64,000 nt of DNA from Epilithonimonas tenax DSM 16811. Its GTDB lineage: Bacteria; Bacteroidota; Bacteroidia; Flavobacteriales; Weeksellaceae. The notes under the pieces are model-generated. The model saw nothing but the letters and a program-made list of their open reading frames with translations, had not been told where the DNA came from and did no database searches. Location: assembly GCF_000428485.1 (NCBI RefSeq), contig NZ_AUAA01000003.1, positions 123,523-187,522 of the forward strand, given 5' to 3'. This document shows, in pieces, positions 55,501 through 63,223 of this stretch; position 1 is the stretch's first letter, and every line of letters begins with the position of its first letter. The translations under genes and the position numbers were made by a program.

Positions 55501-55978
55501 ATTGGTTGTTGGTAAATGTGGCAATGTCTTCGCTCACAAAACCGTGGTCTTCTGGGAACGCATACACGTGTGGCAAAACGGCCAAAGTGTTGCCGAGCAA
55601 AGTTTTTCCTTCGCCGCGGGCAGCATTTTCCAGTTGTTGTGCGGCTTTTAATAAAATGGCAAAACGAGAGAGTTGCATCGCACGGCCATCCAAATCCAGA
55701 CCGTACAAATTGTTTTTCAAAATGCTTTCTACGGCTTGTTTGGCACCGTAACCTTGTTCGCGGTACATTTTGTAGAGCCACTCAAAACCGGTTACCAAAA
55801 TATGTCCCGATCCGCAAGCTGGGTCTATCAGCGTGAGTTGGGTAATATCGTCTATCAATTGGCTTTTGCCATCGGTTTCGTTTTGCACCAAATAGTTCAT
55901 TTGGTTTTTCAGTTCAGAATCTTCTTCGTAATCCAGATAAATTTTCCCTACGGTATTTTCTTCTTCAAAAATAACCAT
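52589..55978 (-). CDS. pglX: BREX adenine-specific methyltransferase PglX, 5'-truncated and carrying an insertion
   Basis: 1,129 residues. SAM motif DPACGSGH at 52-59 and catalytic NPPY near 238-245 are intact. Family members have about 220-240 residues before the DPACGSG block; here only 50 remain, beginning MVIFEEENTVGKIYLD, where ENTVGKIYLD already matches the internal segment, so the 5' end was cut off. Residues about 810-925 are out-of-frame translation of a nested four-helix-bundle ORF. The native C-terminal region resumes at TFTIDDDAILPLMG. Methylation may be lost with the missing N-terminal region. Confidence 0.85.
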   Translation of the reverse strand: MVIFEEENTVGKIYLDYEEDSELKNQMNYLVQNETDGKSQLIDDITQLTLIDPACGSGHILVTGFEWLYKMYREQGYGAKQAVESILKNNLYGLDLDGRAMQLSRFAILLKAAQQLENAARGEGKTLLGNTLAVLPHVYAFPEDHGFVSEDIATFTNNQYVKEIYQTIDLLRQGKNIGSALKLSLPAEAISILQQQYQQWQQKSNAGTLDLEQQAIWAHLKPYVEVALVLTQQYAAVVANPPYMGQKSMNGALKDYVNMHYPMTKADLMTIFMEVIPNLTKDNFHFALINLPSWLFLSTFEKMREHYLTNYRIDSLLHMGRGIFGIDFGSVAFAIQKQSSNENSKGSYFRLHERNFQHIYFEDIEKLFLYSNGKIDYKYDFNQYRDDDGVSEIPENGTAVGKQIFYPNIPQTNFEKIPGSPIAYSLSNNLLNLLNKINVNTLSQVKRGIATSDNDRFLRFWFEVGIEKSNISNQKDGLKWFKYNKGGEFKKWYGNQEYVVNWENDGNKIINFRDSEGRQLSRPQNIEYNFKRIISYSSLTSGSLSFRIYEDFINDQAGNFLFVKNDNDFDLILSVLNSKISKYFLNIINPTLNITVDNIKIIPVLNIKELELTSIFEITKIDWDSRETSWDFEQNPLLGIRDLGIWDLGSSEKGSGMENSSLVSTNYSLKEAYQTWQEKVSKDFFQLHTNEEELNRIFIDIYGLQDELTPEVALKDITILQDELKAEDLTALEPAYRAGESVVLPIQKEVVISQLLSYLVGCMLGRYRLDKSGLHIAHPNASEEELKEYLVIGGKGLGAKSQELILNHIHYEHPEFSRSVGLAESYVVGNRSLQSQSQFSEGGIVWTHESNQTSNGISSQQYSRRTSAGNQGISSLSENSEGFASRNGYATGDSLSAELSSGNPAEESPESNHRNTENAEWINEQAKQLITNRSSLFTFTIDDDAILPLMGNACAFPDDAVKRIEDILHRIYGEDSHTQNLNFIDDALGMKLDKWMTEKFWPYHISGNVYKKKPIYWLFSSNPKKPHTAAFRVLVYMHRMDGYTVQKIMQNYLHPHQDYLKDKQQAMEKNEANLSKQELKIFENLEKQISELKAYNEVLKKLAAQQITFDLDDGVTVNYAKFDGALAVI
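53191..53547 (-). CDS. Four-helix-bundle protein (23S rRNA IVP family) nested inside pglX
   Basis: 118 residues: SIQSFRDLLVWQKAMLLVTE, HNFPREELYGLTSQIRRATV, SVPSNIAEGHQRGTKEFLHF, then KGSLAEMDTQLEIAFRLNYL. These are the classic blocks of the IVP/Avd-like four-helix bundle family encoded in 23S rRNA intervening sequences and near diversity-generating retroelements. It lies wholly inside pglX on the same strand but in a different frame, and pglX stays open across it. This ORF, not the pglX frame, carries the family signal here. Confidence 0.85.
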   Translation of the reverse strand: MSIQSFRDLLVWQKAMLLVTEVYSLSHNFPREELYGLTSQIRRATVSVPSNIAEGHQRGTKEFLHFLKIAKGSLAEMDTQLEIAFRLNYLQETQQKNLQNQIIEIQKMLSGLMSKLNS

Positions 55979-56099
55979 AACTGATTATCAATTATTTATG
56001 ATTTTATGGTACAAATATGGTAATGATTTTAAATTTTAAAGGTAGAGAAATATTCGAAAATCTTCATTCCATTTTATTCCATTTTAAATAAAACAAATC

Positions 56100-57704
56100 T
56101 TAGTATTTCAAATGTTTTTTAATTGCAGTATTTAGCAAATGTTCTTTTTTCCGTAGCTGTGTAGAAAAGATATTACTGTCGAAGATCATTTCACACCTCT
56201 TTATGTAACTAAAATAATTAGATTTATTTTTATTTACAGATGGCTTAACGATCATTGAGAACTCATCTCTCGCATTTTTCACAAGAAATGTTCTATTCCG
56301 AAACGTCTGTTTAATTTCTCCATTCTCCCCATCTAAATCTCGTAACGGTTTTTTGTATAATTTTCTTATCTGATTTTTAAACACTGCTTTTGGAATATTC
56401 GGATTTTTGTTTTTTATTGCTCGATTAGATCTTCGTCGGACAATAGAAATTAGTCTTCTATAAAATTTAGCAATATTTGTTGATTTTATACAAGTATTGA
56501 ATCCTCGAAATTCAAATCCAAGATATATTAAAGGCGCGTCTTTCCTTTCATTACCTTCAACTTGCTTAAAGGAAGTTAGTCTACTATTTTGTTCTTGATT
56601 GAATATAGATTTTCTAAAAACGAAAGATTCGGTTTTTGAAGAACTTATTTTTAGATTGCTTTGTTTAATAAGATTTTCAACATAATTTTTTATTTCTTCT
56701 AGATCATCTACATTTGCTACTATGATAATATCATCAGAATATCTTCTATAAAATCCCCCTTTATTCTTTACAACTTTTTCTATAATATTTTTATCAAAAT
56801 CCAACAAATATAAATTTGCAAGAACTGCACTTATGGGTAATCCTTGAGGGATACCTACTTGAATTTTATCTTTATTATAAAATGAGTTTTTATAAATTCT
56901 TAATTTTCCCTGTTTTATAGTATTTCGAAAATCTGCATTTGACTCAAAGAAACTTTTAAAACCTTTTTCTCTTCTTATTCTTGCTAATTTTTTTTCATCA
57001 AAACCAGATCGTTTACCACTTTTTTGTATTCTAATTCGCAAATCATCTCTTAATACATAACTGAAATTTGTACAAGATTTGAAAACGTTTTTGTGATCTG
57101 GAGGTAATTCTTCCTCACCTAATAGATCGCTCCATTTTTTTTCTAACAACTGATGGTCTAAGCTTGAAAAAAAACTTTCTATATCAAAAGTTAGTACGCC
57201 TACTTCCTCTTGGCAATCGCTACGATCTCTAATCTCATCAAAAACTTCTTTAGCAAAATGAATCGTACTCTTTCCTTTTCCAGTTTCGTCTAAAATAATT
57301 TTCCTGTAAGCATTAACGCAATCGTCGAGTCCAAGATCTTTTTTTAATTCCGTTTCATATAATTCATTAAGTATTGAGGCGTAATATCCATAAATTAAAG
57401 CGTCAAAATGTGTAGCATAATGAATAGGTCTTTTTTTTGCAGTTTTTTCAAATTTAAAATTATCAAGCTTGAAATTATGCGTCCTCTCTTTTTCATTTAA
57501 ATGTTTTTCGGAATTTACTTTTTTATATTTCCTTTCTTTGATGATAGAATGCATCAAAGGGTAAAAAGCATATTTCTGTATGAAAGAAGGATCTTGAATT
57601 TTCTTTTGATAACTTTTCCAATTTTCATTGATGCGTAAACTCGGGGACAAATGCAAATACCCCTTCGTTTTCATCCAATTTGGTTTGTCTGTAACATTTC
57701 TCAT
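56100..57704 (-). CDS. DRT-like defence reverse transcriptase
   Basis: 534 residues. RT palm: FDIESFFSSLDH (Asp174), IQVGIPQGLPISAVLANLYL near 283-302 and the YSDD catalytic box at 322-325. The N-terminal KPNWMKTKGYLHLSPS and RPIHYATHFDALIYGYYAS blocks recall UG/DRT antiphage RTs. There is no maturase or HNH domain, so it is not a group II intron RT, and no retron msr/msd with paired termini is obvious. A structured 290-nt region with a promoter lies directly upstream. DRT subtype is not decided. Confidence 0.85.
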   Translation of the reverse strand: MRNVTDKPNWMKTKGYLHLSPSLRINENWKSYQKKIQDPSFIQKYAFYPLMHSIIKERKYKKVNSEKHLNEKERTHNFKLDNFKFEKTAKKRPIHYATHFDALIYGYYASILNELYETELKKDLGLDDCVNAYRKIILDETGKGKSTIHFAKEVFDEIRDRSDCQEEVGVLTFDIESFFSSLDHQLLEKKWSDLLGEEELPPDHKNVFKSCTNFSYVLRDDLRIRIQKSGKRSGFDEKKLARIRREKGFKSFFESNADFRNTIKQGKLRIYKNSFYNKDKIQVGIPQGLPISAVLANLYLLDFDKNIIEKVVKNKGGFYRRYSDDIIIVANVDDLEEIKNYVENLIKQSNLKISSSKTESFVFRKSIFNQEQNSRLTSFKQVEGNERKDAPLIYLGFEFRGFNTCIKSTNIAKFYRRLISIVRRRSNRAIKNKNPNIPKAVFKNQIRKLYKKPLRDLDGENGEIKQTFRNRTFLVKNARDEFSMIVKPSVNKNKSNYFSYIKRCEMIFDSNIFSTQLRKKEHLLNTAIKKHLKY

Positions 57705-57996
57705 AAAAACCCCGTAGAAAGTTCTAGCAATAATGATTATTAAATTTACATACCTCCGAAGAGCGGACTAGTACCCATTGACTGAGTCATTGTGATGTTC
57801 GTAAACTAGGCGAAGATTTAACTTCAACTGCAAATTATTATCTAATGAAAACAATTATTACAATCCTATTAGCTATCTTTACAGGTGGATGCTCCTTGGT
57901 TGGAGATTACCTGCTTGATAAACTTTAATCCTGCAAAAGCAGTAAGACCGAAGTCCTTTAGTCCTGACTAGATGTAAAAAATCAACTTCCTACGAG
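57705..57996 (-). ncRNA. Candidate structured ncRNA of the reverse transcriptase
   Basis: From the predicted start near 57996 to the RT start codon the minus strand has several tight hairpins: AGGAC-TTCG-GTCTT, CTGC-TTTT-GCAG, CAGGT...CTCC-AACCAA-GGAG...ACCTG, and TCCG-CTCTT-CGGA close to the end. GGACTA near the 5' end can pair with TAGTCC near the 3' end and close the whole domain. No ORF longer than about 28 codons on this strand. Some DRT systems template cDNA from exactly such an upstream RNA. Confidence 0.55.
57845..57928 (+). CDS. 27-residue signal-peptide-like ORF antisense to the ncRNA
   Basis: MKTIITILLAIFTGGCSLVG then DYLLDKL and a TAA stop. Basic start, hydrophobic helix and a GGC-S lipobox-like site resemble tiny lysis lipoproteins. 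It is antisense to the central hairpins of the candidate ncRNA, so it may be chance. Confidence 0.25.
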   Translation: MKTIITILLAIFTGGCSLVGDYLLDKL

Positions 57997-58001
57997 TAGA
58001 T

Positions 58002-58009
58002 CAAATATA
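58002..58009 (-). promoter_or_regulatory. -7 element of the ncRNA-reverse transcriptase unit
   Basis: TATATTTG on the minus strand, a perfect TAnnTTTG, some 300 nt upstream of the RT start codon, so the long leader is transcribed. No clear -33 TTTG. Confidence 0.55.
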
Positions 58010-58035
58010 GGAAAATAAAAAACTAAATAACTAAT

Positions 58036-59226
58036 ATGAGTAACTTTCAAATTGGAGATCTTATTTCTTTAAAAAACCACCCTTATTCTTTAAATCAAAA
58101 GACGAAAATTGGAGCAAATGCTTTAATGACACCACCAATTATGGTAGTTACTGAAATATTAAAGCAAAATAAATTCAATCCAGATTCTGAGGATGAAGAA
58201 AAACTTTTAGGACAAGTTCTGGGCACTTTCTATAGCTCTAAAAATTGTAATTATGAAAAATTTTGGTTTAATGTAGACGAAATCATTCTAATTGACAATG
58301 CAGAAAAAGAGAATATAGACAAGGACATTGCGGAAAAAAAAACAGTTCCAACCGAATTAACTGCTGTAAAAAAAGCATATAAAGGAAAGCAAGTGATTTT
58401 AAATTCCGCTGATGCAGAATTGGGAAAAAAGAAAATCAGCTGGAGTATAGAAAGTGATAAAGAAAAATTTCGAACTGAATCCTATATGGATTTTTTACCG
58501 CCAGTAATGACCGTAATTGATGTTGTTGAGAATTCTAAATTTTTAAAAGATAGAAGAGATCCAAAAGATGGTACGTTGAAAAAAGATTCTTGCAAATTTT
58601 TATTAAAATGCAAATGGTACAACCCATCCAAACAATCATTTTCTGAGGAATTTATCCCTTTTAATATTGTAGAGGAAGTTATCTTTGACCAAGAGAAAAT
58701 TGATATTATACAGTTGGGTATGAGTGGAAGTAAATTATTTAAAATTCCTAAAATCACTCCATTTGAAGGACATAATAAAAGACAAATTAATAATACCTTA
58801 GTTGAAATCATCAACATCATTCTTTTAAATCATAAAATACGAATTGTATATTCTGATTATTTTTCAAAAAAAGTTAAATCATCTTACATACAAGAATTCA
58901 ATTTTGAGGCAACGACGTTTAAAATTACAGATTTAACTAAAGATAAATTTCCAGACTATTCGTCTCAAGTTTTTAATGATGTAAAAAAGTTATCTTGGGA
59001 GAAAGATAAGTTTTATGAAATCAACTATACCGACAGAAAAGGAAGATTTACGCAAAGAATAATTACCAATTGCTCTACTAGCACTTTTGAAAACGAAGAT
59101 GAAATTGAAGAAACTTTTATCATTGCAAATTGCTTATTAAGAAAAGGAGATATTCGACATTTTCGTTTAAAAAACATTACTGAAAGATCGACTTTAACAA
59201 AAGATTTTGAGAACTTACTAATGTAA
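58036..59226 (+). CDS. Unknown defence-island protein with WYL-like C-terminus
   Basis: 396 residues, no signal peptide. Two related-looking beta-rich segments (PPIMVVTEILKQNKFNPDSE near 33-52 and PPVMTVIDVVENSKFLKDRR near 155-174) suggest an internal duplication. The C-terminal 130 residues end in FIIANCLLRKGDIRHFRLKNI, resembling the R-x-F-x-x-x-x-I closing strand of WYL domains, which sense nucleotides in many defence regulators. No HTH was found. It is divergent from the RT and convergent with mcrC (16-bp gap). Confidence 0.5.
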   Translation: MSNFQIGDLISLKNHPYSLNQKTKIGANALMTPPIMVVTEILKQNKFNPDSEDEEKLLGQVLGTFYSSKNCNYEKFWFNVDEIILIDNAEKENIDKDIAEKKTVPTELTAVKKAYKGKQVILNSADAELGKKKISWSIESDKEKFRTESYMDFLPPVMTVIDVVENSKFLKDRRDPKDGTLKKDSCKFLLKCKWYNPSKQSFSEEFIPFNIVEEVIFDQEKIDIIQLGMSGSKLFKIPKITPFEGHNKRQINNTLVEIINIILLNHKIRIVYSDYFSKKVKSSYIQEFNFEATTFKITDLTKDKFPDYSSQVFNDVKKLSWEKDKFYEINYTDRKGRFTQRIITNCSTSTFENEDEIEETFIIANCLLRKGDIRHFRLKNITERSTLTKDFENLLM

Positions 59227-59242
59227 CTCTAAAGTGAACAGT

Positions 59243-60604
59243 TTAATTCACAAGTAAATTAATTTCTTGTAAATACATCTTTTTATACGAAGAAGAAACT
59301 CTGAATGAACTTTCGAAAAGGGGAATATCTTCAGTTTCTTCTTTTACTTTGAAATCTTCTTGAGTATGCTGATCTTTTTCTGTGAAATTTAAGTTTCCGG
59401 GATAAATGAAATAAGCAGATATCACATCATTCTCGATTCCTAACTCTTTATAAACACTATTTAATCTGGTATAGCCAGCCAATTGTCGTGCATCTTCCAT
59501 CGTGGGATTACCGTTTGAATAACGTGGTTTGTATTTGGCATCTACAACTGCTTTTATTCCACATTTTGTATCTAGAATAAAATCTGGTTCTTGTTTATTG
59601 AATTTTTTATGATATTGCACTTCTCCTTGCAAAGCGAAATTTTCACGAAGTTTTCCAAATACAAATAATTCAAACAACTTACTCATATCTATCCAAAATG
59701 GTGGATGCAATGTTTTTGATTTTTTGGAGTTTTTAGAAATATTGTAGTCATTTAAAGCCAATATTTGATTTCCTAATTGAATTGCGAGATTGTAATTTTT
59801 ATAAAACGGATTGCTCTCTTTGTAATCTAATTTACGGAAAGTATTGTCGCTTACCTGATGGAAACCACCATTGCAGTATCTTAGAATTTCTACTAAGTTT
59901 TTATAAATGTCTGAATTTTTCGAATAATCTTCCAAATGAATTGAAACACGAGCTAAAACAAATTTCAAAAATTGGTTTAATTCAATATCAAAGCCAAATT
60001 CCTGAAATTTACAAATGGTTTTTGTGTGGCGATTTTTAAATAAATTTTGTTTAATTTGTTGTCCGACCAATACTTTTCCTTTTACTCTATTGTTGAGATT
60101 TTCAACTTTTTCGTAATAGGATTTTTTCAAACCTTTTTTCACCAAATTTTTTACAACAGATAAAAACTGGGCAATTAAAAATAGTGTTAAAAGTGGTTGT
60201 AATTGATTGTCAATTTCTATCCATTCTTCATTAAATTTAGTAGAAATTAATCCATCTAAATGTTCAAAATTTTCTGGTTCTTTCAAGGATTCCAGTAGCA
60301 TTTGTACATAATTTACTTGTTTTTCTTCGTTATTCAATTTTGGCTCAATATAGATGTTGGCTCCCAAATTTGGAAAACAGTCTAAACCAATATAATAAGA
60401 CGAAGAAATACTGCAGGAGTATTGGTTTTCCTCAGAATTTCTTTTTAATGAAATGGAAACACAGTTTTTTTCTTCATCATTTTCAAAATTGATTTTATCT
60501 TCTAAAGTTGATAAATCGAAATAGTGCTCCCAATTTTCAATTTTTTGGAAAATAGAAATATGATCTTGATGATAATATTCAAAATGTTCTGAAATTCTTA
60601 GCAT
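59243..60604 (-). CDS. mcrC: McrC-like nuclease subunit
   Basis: 453 residues. An N-terminal beta-rich McrB-contact domain is followed by the PD-(D/E)xK nuclease: EPDFILDTKCGIKAVVDAKYK near 337-357, followed by GNPTMEDARQLAGYTRL. McrC stimulates McrB NTPase activity and cuts modified DNA between two sites. It starts 12 nt after the mcrB stop. Confidence 0.88.
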   Translation of the reverse strand: MLRISEHFEYYHQDHISIFQKIENWEHYFDLSTLEDKINFENDEEKNCVSISLKRNSEENQYSCSISSSYYIGLDCFPNLGANIYIEPKLNNEEKQVNYVQMLLESLKEPENFEHLDGLISTKFNEEWIEIDNQLQPLLTLFLIAQFLSVVKNLVKKGLKKSYYEKVENLNNRVKGKVLVGQQIKQNLFKNRHTKTICKFQEFGFDIELNQFLKFVLARVSIHLEDYSKNSDIYKNLVEILRYCNGGFHQVSDNTFRKLDYKESNPFYKNYNLAIQLGNQILALNDYNISKNSKKSKTLHPPFWIDMSKLFELFVFGKLRENFALQGEVQYHKKFNKQEPDFILDTKCGIKAVVDAKYKPRYSNGNPTMEDARQLAGYTRLNSVYKELGIENDVISAYFIYPGNLNFTEKDQHTQEDFKVKEETEDIPLFESSFRVSSSYKKMYLQEINLLVN

Positions 60605-60616
60605 TCTAATCTTCGA

Positions 60617-63100
60617 TTAAAGAGAATTGATTACACTTCTTGCCGATTCTTTCAAAATGCCATCTTTTATATATTCTTCTAGGATAGGTTTTATTTCGTA
60701 CCTAATTCTAAAACGGAAATCAACAGGTTTTTCTTTAATATCTTCACCTTTTTCATTTTTTTCATAGTGTTGAATAAAATAAGAATGTCCGAGCCAAACA
60801 TCCTTTGGATCGAAATCTGCTGTCATATATTCTGATTTTTTCATCACCACATTCTCATCCGAATAATCGATAGATGAATCATAATTTTCAATAAATAATG
60901 AAGCAACTTTAGCAAAAACCTCAACTTTAAAATCACTTTCTAATTTTGATTCTAAATTTTTTGGTAACACATCTACGAAAGCAAAACGCCTTCTAATGGC
61001 ATAATCGATATGACCGACACTTCTATCTGCGGTGTTCATTGTACCAATAATGTATAGATTCGGTGGGAGAATCAGCTGGTTTGACTCTCCTACTTTGTAC
61101 ATCGACTCTACGTTTTCGCCACGGTATTCTAAAGCATAAATGAGTTCTCCTAAAACAGAAGAAAGATTGGCACGGTTGATTTCATCGATAACTAGAATAA
61201 AAGGCTTTTCTTTAACATCAGTATTTTGTAAATTAAAATTTTCTGGTAACTCTATTTTTTCTAGTAATCTAAGAATCATGAAATAGTACGGATATTTACC
61301 TTTCATTAGTAAATCAAATTCCTTTTCTTTATCTCTTAGATCAATCGGAATTTTTATTACTTCTCTATTGCCATAAACCTTCTCAATATCACTAAAAAGC
61401 AGTTTGTATCGTATCTCTTTTCTTTCTGGAAAACTATATATTAAATATTCATTGCCAACAGAGATTATTTCGGCTGTACTCTTTTCTCCAAATTTAAAAG
61501 TTTTTCCAGAATTGATTTCTTCATTAATTTTATCTATCAAAATATTAAATCGGAATTGAAACTCAGAATTTATAATTGGTTTTCCTTTACTTGCCAAAAA
61601 ATTATTTAAAGCTTCTTTGGCAAATAAGCCCAAAGTTTTGTTTTCTGCTTCATACAAAATTCCGTCTCCATCAGGATTTGGTTTTGCAACAATTCCCTGT
61701 ACAAAATCTTCATAGGTATAACTTGGGTGAAATTGGATGAGTTTGAATTGTTTGTTTTCCTGTAGTTCATTCACGTCGGAAAGACTCAACATTTCTAATG
61801 CTATATCTTTTGCTAATCTGGTTTTTCCTGTTCCGGGAGGACCTTGGAGGATGATTTGTTTTTTGTATTGAAGAAGATCAATCATAGGACTATTTTCATT
61901 TCGGTTATTTGATTTTTTACCATTTATAATATCCAAAAGATATTTTGGATACGAATCATTTGCATCTAATGGAGATTTATAATTAGTAACATCAGTAAGA
62001 GTTTTGAGAACTAAGCTATCATTTTCCAAATGCCAATTTCCATTTTTTTTCCAATTTATTTTTCGTCTATGCTTGTATTCATCAACATTATCATCAAAAT
62101 AATACTCCGAAGTCACTTCACCATAACCCAGAAGTACTTGCAGTCCTTTTTTAGCAATGATAATGTCACCAACTTTCATTTTAATGAAAAAATCATCATT
62201 TGCAGAGGTATCGTTTGGTTTGTTTTCACTTCCACCATAAGCTTTTATTAAATCTTTTGTGATTTCTTCTCTGTTCTCATAACTGTTCAAATCTTGCAAA
62301 TCATCCCAACCTAAAGCTACAATACCTTCGTTAAAAAAATCATCCCATTTTCGTGCTTGTTCACCTGGAGAATAGAGCCAATATTGTTTTTTCTCCTTGT
62401 CATTGTACTGAGTTGTACAATACATAAAATCCTGAATAAGCAAGTGTAACGACTGGTCTGCAAACAATTGTTGGTTTGTATTAGACTCTAAATATTCCGA
62501 AATAAACTCTTGATCTTTGCTTACAATTATTTTAATTTCATTAATTATATCAAGGTAATTAATGTAATTCTGATGTTGACCTCGCTTTATTTTTTTTGTG
62601 CCAAAAATTTCAGAAAAAGATTTTACAAAACTATATTTGAAAAGCGCATGTTTTCGTGGATTGTTGATAAAAAGATACAAAGACATACTTCTAATATCCT
62701 GACTGTGGTAATTTAGTTTAGTATCAGGATATTTACGTTTTAAGACATTCAGTTGATTATCAAAATAATTTTTGAAAGCATTAAGTCGTGTAAGTAAATC
62801 AATATTTTCATCAAATAGTTTATCAAAAGCAGACTTTGTTTCTTCAGGAAAATCATTAAAAAACCACGAAGCCATTGTAATAGGATAATAATTTACACTA
62901 GTCCATAGATTGTTACTTCCTTTTACTTCAAATGCTTCTTTAAACATTTTCCCTTTGTCAGGTGCGTTCCAGTCCCATTTTTCTGAAACCTGTTGCAATA
63001 CATCCCATTTGTATTTTTCCTCGTATCGAGACGAGTCATCAAAAAACAATGTTTTATATTGATTCCACTTTTCAATTAGTAATTCTTGATCCATACACAC
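60617..63100 (-). CDS. mcrB: McrB-like AAA+ NTPase with EVE-like specificity domain
   Basis: 827 residues: a helical N-terminal region (1-220), an EVE/YTH-like domain about 235-345 (YWLYSPGEQARKWDDFFNEG, ALGWDDLQDL, GDIIIAKKG), and an AAA+ motor with Walker A GPPGTGKT near 420, Walker B LVIDEINRANLSSVLGEL, and the McrB signature TMNTADRSVGHIDYAIRRRF. EVE domains bind modified bases, so the pair should restrict DNA with modified cytosines. The start is at ATG 63100; the upstream 100 bp carries no further coding. Confidence 0.9.
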   Translation of the reverse strand: MCMDQELLIEKWNQYKTLFFDDSSRYEEKYKWDVLQQVSEKWDWNAPDKGKMFKEAFEVKGSNNLWTSVNYYPITMASWFFNDFPEETKSAFDKLFDENIDLLTRLNAFKNYFDNQLNVLKRKYPDTKLNYHSQDIRSMSLYLFINNPRKHALFKYSFVKSFSEIFGTKKIKRGQHQNYINYLDIINEIKIIVSKDQEFISEYLESNTNQQLFADQSLHLLIQDFMYCTTQYNDKEKKQYWLYSPGEQARKWDDFFNEGIVALGWDDLQDLNSYENREEITKDLIKAYGGSENKPNDTSANDDFFIKMKVGDIIIAKKGLQVLLGYGEVTSEYYFDDNVDEYKHRRKINWKKNGNWHLENDSLVLKTLTDVTNYKSPLDANDSYPKYLLDIINGKKSNNRNENSPMIDLLQYKKQIILQGPPGTGKTRLAKDIALEMLSLSDVNELQENKQFKLIQFHPSYTYEDFVQGIVAKPNPDGDGILYEAENKTLGLFAKEALNNFLASKGKPIINSEFQFRFNILIDKINEEINSGKTFKFGEKSTAEIISVGNEYLIYSFPERKEIRYKLLFSDIEKVYGNREVIKIPIDLRDKEKEFDLLMKGKYPYYFMILRLLEKIELPENFNLQNTDVKEKPFILVIDEINRANLSSVLGELIYALEYRGENVESMYKVGESNQLILPPNLYIIGTMNTADRSVGHIDYAIRRRFAFVDVLPKNLESKLESDFKVEVFAKVASLFIENYDSSIDYSDENVVMKKSEYMTADFDPKDVWLGHSYFIQHYEKNEKGEDIKEKPVDFRFRIRYEIKPILEEYIKDGILKESARSVINSL

Positions 63101-63223
63101 AATTTAAGCTAAAAATTATTTCTCGTAACCACTTTCAATTTTCACTGAATAAATTCATAAGTTTCACAAAAATACGTTTTTGAATTTAACAAAAAATACG
63201 GGAATCCGTAGTGGCTTGATTTT

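Noticed and set aside
56100..57704. Group II intron or DGR reverse transcriptase
   Set aside because: No maturase/HNH domain, no intron domain V-like sequence nearby, no template/variable repeat pair. The IVP-like (Avd-family) ORF is 2.5 kb away inside pglX and is not evidence of a DGR.
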